64,000 bases of DNA from Bryopsis sp. KO-2023 (taxonomy: Eukaryota > Chlorophyta > Ulvophyceae > Bryopsidales > Bryopsidaceae), in assembly GCA_030272585.1 (NCBI GenBank), contig BSYQ01000011.1, positions 4,030,001-4,094,000 of the forward strand. The letters run 5' to 3'. How positions within the stretch are numbered: the stretch's first letter is position 1; the number at the start of each line of letters is the position of its first letter. The translations under genes were made by a program, and so were the position numbers. The notes beneath the pieces are model-generated. The model was not told the origin of the DNA, made no database searches, and worked only from the letters and a program-made list of their open reading frames with translations. Below are positions 59,738-64,000 of this stretch, one piece after another.

Positions 59738-62100
59738 TTCGAAACTGTCCCAGCCACGGTTGTGTAGACTCCCTGGGCGCAGTTCTTGTACGCAACACTC
59801 CGCGGAAAGCGATTCTTACGTGTGTCTAGACGGACCATTCGTCACATGATACATTTGAAAAAGTACATTTTTGCTGGACGACATTCTGCCACGAATTGTC
59901 AAACCTTTCCTTATACTTATGTCACAGCCCACTTCGAATCTTTCATGCTCCGGAACCAGAGAAATTTGACGGAGCTTACATTTGTCAGCATGTCGACTTG
60001 CACGTCCTGGAACCCTGGCCGTCCACTTTTCTTTGGTGGATACTTGGGCTCTCTGGGATTGCGCCGAAGTGTCACGGCGGCTTCGCGCTACGCTTCTGTA
60101 TCACGAGCCCCGTACCGCCTCCAACTGGCTTATTCTGAACGCGCAAGTTGCGTCGAGTTGCTTTTGAGGCAATCGCCAGTTTGACAGGGCCAAAGCGGAA
60201 ATTTGCGTATGGAGAGGCACGGTCGTTCCTTCAAGCATGCATGTTTCTCTTCTCTGTCTCCAGCGGATGAGCCAAGACGTGTGTCGCAATGACACGAACA
60301 CGGCTGGACGCGGCGCGCGAAGAAGCCGCCTGCTATCAGCGTATCGGCGTTACGAACTTGAACAAGAGCTTGAACTTGAACAAGAGCTTGAACTTGAACA
60401 AGGGGGACGAGTGTTGAGGGGAACAGAGAACACCGGTAAACGACACTGGGAAGCACATTGGCGCCGTGATCTGTTGTAAGAAAGTCAAACCTTCTAAGAC
60501 CCTTCAGTCGAATAGCGTGTCGGGCAAATCGTGGTGTTTTTTTCTAAAACATCGACAGTTTTCTATTGGCACATCGACACTCCTTCCTGAGGATGGCTGC
60601 AGAGGACACAAAGGAGCACCCATCCGTGCTACCATCAATCAGCGCCCAACCAATTCGCAAGATACCATCCCAACATGACACACATGGAAATTGGCGAATG
60701 TTGGAACGAAACGCACTCCTCCACAGCTGCGTGTGGTGTCAATAGAATCAAGTCCAAACTCTCCCTCCTGGCCATTGCTGATCATCAGACCATTGCCAGT
60801 TTCTGCGAGTCGCGTTTCGCCTGACTTTCACGGGACAACGCAAGAAAAAGACTTTTATAACCCAAGTCATTCCAGCAACACTGTTTTGCTGCCAAATACA
60901 GAATTCCATGACTGATCCACTCCTCTTTCGCGAGAATGTGACTGCGAAAACGGTTTACTTTTACTCCTGATTTTGTTTTCTTCAAGTCAACTCAACATCG
61001 GTCACATAATAGATGATGTGGTGTTCGTTCCATGAGAGTCAATGTGTATCGTCCCCCAGGCTTTCAACAGTCACAGCCAAAAAAATAAGACCAATAAACA
61101 TGCACGCCAACTCTGTACAAATTCAGTCAGACAAGGCAGCAGAAACCAAAATAGGACATCTGGAGTCTTTTTACATTGAATACATACTTTTCCACCAAAG
61201 ACAAACACAGGTCTAAAAAAAAACCAAAAAAACTTTCTGCGCCCTCAGCAGGATCAAAGTAGACGAGGGAGCAAGAGTTAACTCCCAATTTGCACCATAC
61301 TCCAACAGTCGGTCATAGAACCATCTCTTAACCCTACCGATAACTCTCAACCGTTCAACCGTTCGTTTCCAAGACCCATGCATCGTCACCCAAATGGATC
61401 AGATGTCAGCTACACCAAACAAACAAACATCAATTACATTGTGTAGGAGAGACATTCTCCTATTACAAGGATCAGTAAAAAACCAAATGTGACCATGTGT
61501 ATTTTAATGTTGAAATTCCATTGGCTTTTGTGTGTACCCACAAAGACACTAAGACCATCAAGAATGCAAAGATGCATAGGTCGATTCAGCTAAATTCAAC
61601 GAACGTGAAATATCTTCAAATAAAGAAGATTGAAAAGAAAAACGTTCCGAAAGTTCCTCTCGCAAAGTAGCATCGGTACTGGAAGCAGGTAGCCTATCCA
61701 ACCGATCCATTAAATCTTGAATTTGTTGTAAACCAGTTTGAACCTACACCACCACACTCACCGGCAGCACTAAAAACGATTACCATCTGCTGGATGACCG
61801 GTTAATTGAGTTTGGTGGTGTGAGGAGTTAATTGGTTAGCGGGTACTGCCTTTGTTTCAGTTGCAGTTCAGATATTTGTGAAGGAGTATAAAACAAAGGG
61901 ACCGAAGTGTTTTTTGTCCTGTTTATGGATTCGTGAATTTTTGTTGGAACTCGCTTGTATATTCAACACATCCGACTATTTCAATTACAACATCGACCAG
62001 TTGAATTCTACCTTGATCATAAATTCCCCAAACTAATTAATTGCGTCGTTTTTCGTAAGAATTTTGGTGGCATTAAGCGTTTTTACAATAGTACAAATTT
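59738..62100. other. Long region with no supported gene
   Basis: About 2.4 kb. Short open frames occur on both strands. An 18-bp tandem repeat at about 60354-60401 (GAACTTGAACAAGAGCTT type) reads YELEQELELEQELELEQ on the plus strand and could belong to an unresolved exon ending at a GTAAAC donor. Nothing else is convincing. Confidence 0.4.
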
Positions 62101-62121
62101 TTCTTTTTTGTTTTAATTCAG

Positions 62122-62454
62122 ATGCCGGAACGTTGTTATGGAAGATTGATTATTCGGTCCGGTGTTTGTGCTGGGTTTGGACTTGTAGTTGGTGGCTTGG
62201 TTATAGATCAAGATTACAGGGGACCACTGGAGGCTATTTTGTTCAATTTGTCTGATACGGATTACAAGATTACTCAAGACGAAAGAGTTGTTCAACTGAT
62301 GTTGGAGAAATTTGTAGATAAATTGAACACTACGGGGAGGAATTTGTTTACACTTGAGAAGGTCGCTGGGGCGTATACCTGGGGCCACACTACGGGAGGG
62401 GTTGCTTGTGGTTACGATCGACCGTGTGGCCCCAGTCCTGTGACAGGACTCTGA
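62122..62454 (+). pseudogene. 5'-truncated dUTPase related to the LINE dUTPase
   Basis: The frame begins in motif II (CYGRLIIRSGVCAGFG), then GLVIDQDYRG (motif III) and DERVVQLMLEKF (motif IV). By eye over half of the residues match the LINE-encoded dUTPase at 7561-7980 across this stretch. Motif I is absent; the frame continues upstream only to a TAG near 62092. Motif V is replaced by an unrelated GAYTWGHTTGG tail ending at 62454. The motif II Ser-Gly and motif III Asp remain. The simplest reading is a 5'-truncated copy of a related LINE, decayed at its end. An alternative is an exon of a host gene, since a TTTTAATTCAG acceptor-like site directly precedes the ATG. Confidence 0.75.
62379..62448. 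repeat. Two adjacent hairpins at the end of the dUTPase fragment
   Basis: CTGGGGCCACAC (62379-62390) pairs perfectly with GTGTGGCCCCAG (62424-62435). Directly after, TCCTGTGACAGGA (62436-62448) forms a 6-bp stem. They span the last codons before the stop. Confidence 0.9.
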
Positions 62455-62590
62455 GTTATTAGAGAGGGGTTTTCTTGTGTTCTTTTTTTGGTGGTGTGTT
62501 TTTTTGTTTTGGTTGTTTCTTGAAGACGGGCTTATGGATCCAGTTTATTTTTGATGAGGTGATTGTTTGGTATTTGTTGGGTTGCAACAG

Positions 62591-62624
62591 GAGCAGAGTG
62601 GCTCCTCAGGCAACATGTAATCAT
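62591..62624. repeat. Dispersed repeat, copy B
   Basis: GAGCAGAGTGGCTCCTCAGG followed by CAACATGTAATCAT. Identical to 10839-10870 apart from a 2-nt insertion. Lies about 140 bp downstream of the dUTPase fragment. Confidence 0.8.
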
Positions 62625-62700
62625 TGCTATTGTTATCGCTCCGGATGTTTTTACTGGGTTTCGAGTTGAGCTCCATGGGTTGAGGGCGAATTTCAATGTA

Positions 62701-62722
62701 CATTGAATACATGTATTCAATG
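62701..62722. repeat. 22-bp perfect palindrome
   Basis: CATTGAATACA then TGTATTCAATG, with no spacer. Confidence 0.9.
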
Positions 62723-62935
62723 ATTTTTTTTAAAGATTCTGATCCCAGGCCATATCAAACTGGGCAGGCTATTTTTTGGTGGAAGCCTGAAGAATTAGCA
62801 CGCAGTGTCTAAACCAAACTGAGCAAGTCTTTTTCACTGCAAGAATTCTAGAAAAGATGTATTGTCGAAGAAGATTGGGGAAAATTAAATGGAGTCCGAA
62901 AAAAAAAAACTCAAGCCTAATCTTCTCAAGTATTT

Positions 62936-62963
62936 ATTGTTTGTTTGTTTGTTTGTTTGTTTG
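62936..62963. repeat. (TTTG)n microsatellite
   Basis: Seven TTTG/GTTT units. Confidence 0.9.
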
Positions 62964-63538
62964 CACATGGCTCATCGTATTTCCTTCATCCTTTGGAGGT
63001 TGAATTGAAATCCATCCTTTCTTTCATTCCACCCCAGCCAATTTTATCAACAAATCACTGAAAGGAAACGGAGAGGGGAGGGGGGGGGGGCTGAATTTAG
63101 ATTTTAATGATGAAACCATCAAGAACTGTGGAGGATCAAACATCAACACTTCAGGACGATGGCAAAACCTTACAAAACTGCCCAAAACAAATTGCTTCAT
63201 CTGGCGCCCCCACCACAAAACTGAATTCATCCACAAAAACTAATCCTTATTCAACACACCTCTCATCGACAATTAGTAAATCAAAAACACGATTCTTACC
63301 CCCGTAATGATGGAAACATATATTTTTCACACCCCAATCATATCTGTGGCTGAACATACAGCAAGTTTTTGACTTCATTTTTTTTTTCTTTTTTTTCTTT
63401 TCGTAGACTTTTTTTACTATCTGTTTCTTTTTTCCCCCTAGCTTTTGCCCCTTTTACTATATTTTTTTCTTGCTTGAAATATCTTTGATTCTTCCATTGT
63501 GTGTAGCTATTCTGTGCTAGAAATCATTGTGTTCACCC

Positions 63539-63664
63539 TCAGCATTTTTCCAGTTCGACGAGTTTCCTGAGAATATCAGTGCAAGTCAAAACCCCCACTG
63601 GCTCCATTTCCTCATCGACGATAAAAATCCTGTGCACTTTGTTGACCACCAGCAAATGCATCAC
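63539..63664 (-). CDS. Last exon of a CBS-domain protein (5' part beyond right edge or unresolved)
   Basis: The minus-strand exon starts after a GAATAG acceptor and reads VMHLLVVNKVHRIFIVDEEM, then EPVGVLTCTDILRKLVELEKC and a TGA stop. This is the C-terminal half of a CBS domain: the beta-strand HRIFIVD, a turn, then the VGVLTCTDIL strand-helix with the Thr-Asp that contacts nucleotide ribose in AMP/ATP-binding CBS pairs. Such endings occur in SNF4/AMPK-gamma-like and other CBS-pair proteins. The remaining exons lie upstream (higher coordinates) and are not confidently seen; a piece near 63951-63987 (LAERRLSMA) is a weak candidate. Confidence 0.8.
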   Translation of the reverse strand: MMHLLVVNKVHRIFIVDEEMEPVGVLTCTDILRKLVELEKC

Positions 63665-64000
63665 CTATTCGTTCAAAATCAAGCAATGCAAAAAATATCA
63701 ACACCAATCCATATGACAAAAATAGACCATCAAAACAAATGGGATTTTCAAGGGGAAAGAAACGCAATACTCAAATTGTTTTGCCTTCATCGAATTCAAC
63801 CATCATTTGATTCTCAAAAAATGGCATATAAAACCTCTAAGACTTCGAAATGTCTCCACGAGAACCACCACTTAACTTAATATCTTGAACTCATGATGCT
63901 CCTGCAACCTTATCATGATTTATATATGTAGATTATATATCTAATCACCTCGCCATGGACAACCTTCGTTCGGCAAGTTTTCCTAATGTAAATTATCCAT
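63665..64000. other. Probable intron or upstream exons of the CBS-domain gene
   Basis: The region after the CBS acceptor should be intronic in the minus direction. It holds TA-rich sequence and a possible short exon near the right edge. Nothing firm. Confidence 0.35.

Noticed and set aside
1..64000. CRISPR arrays, operons, bacterial ribosome binding sites and prophage
   Set aside because: The window is clearly eukaryotic nuclear DNA with spliceosomal introns. The regular repeats are coding minisatellites without spacers.

Overview
This is a eukaryotic nuclear window. Coding sequence is broken into many small exons joined by GT-AG introns. I read the gene models by checking that splice phase closes across every junction stated below. 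TAA, TAG and TGA are all used as stops, so the standard code applies. The gene set points to a flagellated unicellular eukaryote, probably an alga or related protist: a ZMYND10-type axonemal dynein assembly factor, an ISWI-partner protein of the ACF1/WSTF type, an alpha-carbonic anhydrase, hydroxyproline-rich-glycoprotein-like secreted proteins, ShKT domains and a membrane-bound FkbM methyltransferase. The lineage cannot be fixed from the sequence alone. For spliced genes the coordinates are the genomic span and the exons are listed in the evidence.

Layout, left to right. 1-5806 (-): secreted protein with two ShKT domains and about 24 tandem 60-62 residue repeats, running off the left edge. 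6884-7034 (+): LINE relic. 7399-9504 (-): 5'-truncated non-LTR retrotransposon with a 14-bp target-site duplication and a complete dUTPase reading frame at its 3' end. 10716-12498 (-): secreted alpha-carbonic anhydrase with altered second-shell active-site residues. 13445-22248 (-): 17-exon ACF1/WSTF-like chromatin protein (WAC, PHD, DDT, WHIM1, WHIM2, PHD). 22918-24840 (-): membrane-anchored coiled-coil protein. 26118-31702 (-): 13-exon protein with ten C-T-F-x-P motifs. 33128-37393 (+): ZMYND10-like protein whose C-terminal MYND finger is replaced by another domain. These last two genes diverge from one 1.4-kb intergenic region.

37779-38351 (-): GNAT acetyltransferase. 38.4-41.5 kb: AT-rich, no gene seen. 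41565-43406 (-): two-helix membrane protein. 44301-46886 (+): secreted Cys/Pro-rich protein. 47388-49825 (+): type II membrane FkbM methyltransferase. 52529-55011 (-): small four-helix membrane protein. 56358-58834 (-): Pro-rich protein built on a 21-bp minisatellite, with a Cys-rich C-terminus. 59158-59737 (-): small secreted Pro-Val repeat protein. 62122-62454 (+): second, decayed dUTPase related to the one in the LINE. 63539-63664 (-): last exon of a CBS-domain protein that starts beyond the right edge.

The genes are not an operon and most seem unrelated. Two themes stand out. One is secreted or surface repeat proteins (ShKT repeats, Pro-rich minisatellite, Pro-Val repeat, Cys/Pro-rich, FkbM). 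The other is a possibly co-regulated divergent pair of cilium-related genes at 26-37 kb. The least expected element is the LINE-associated dUTPase.
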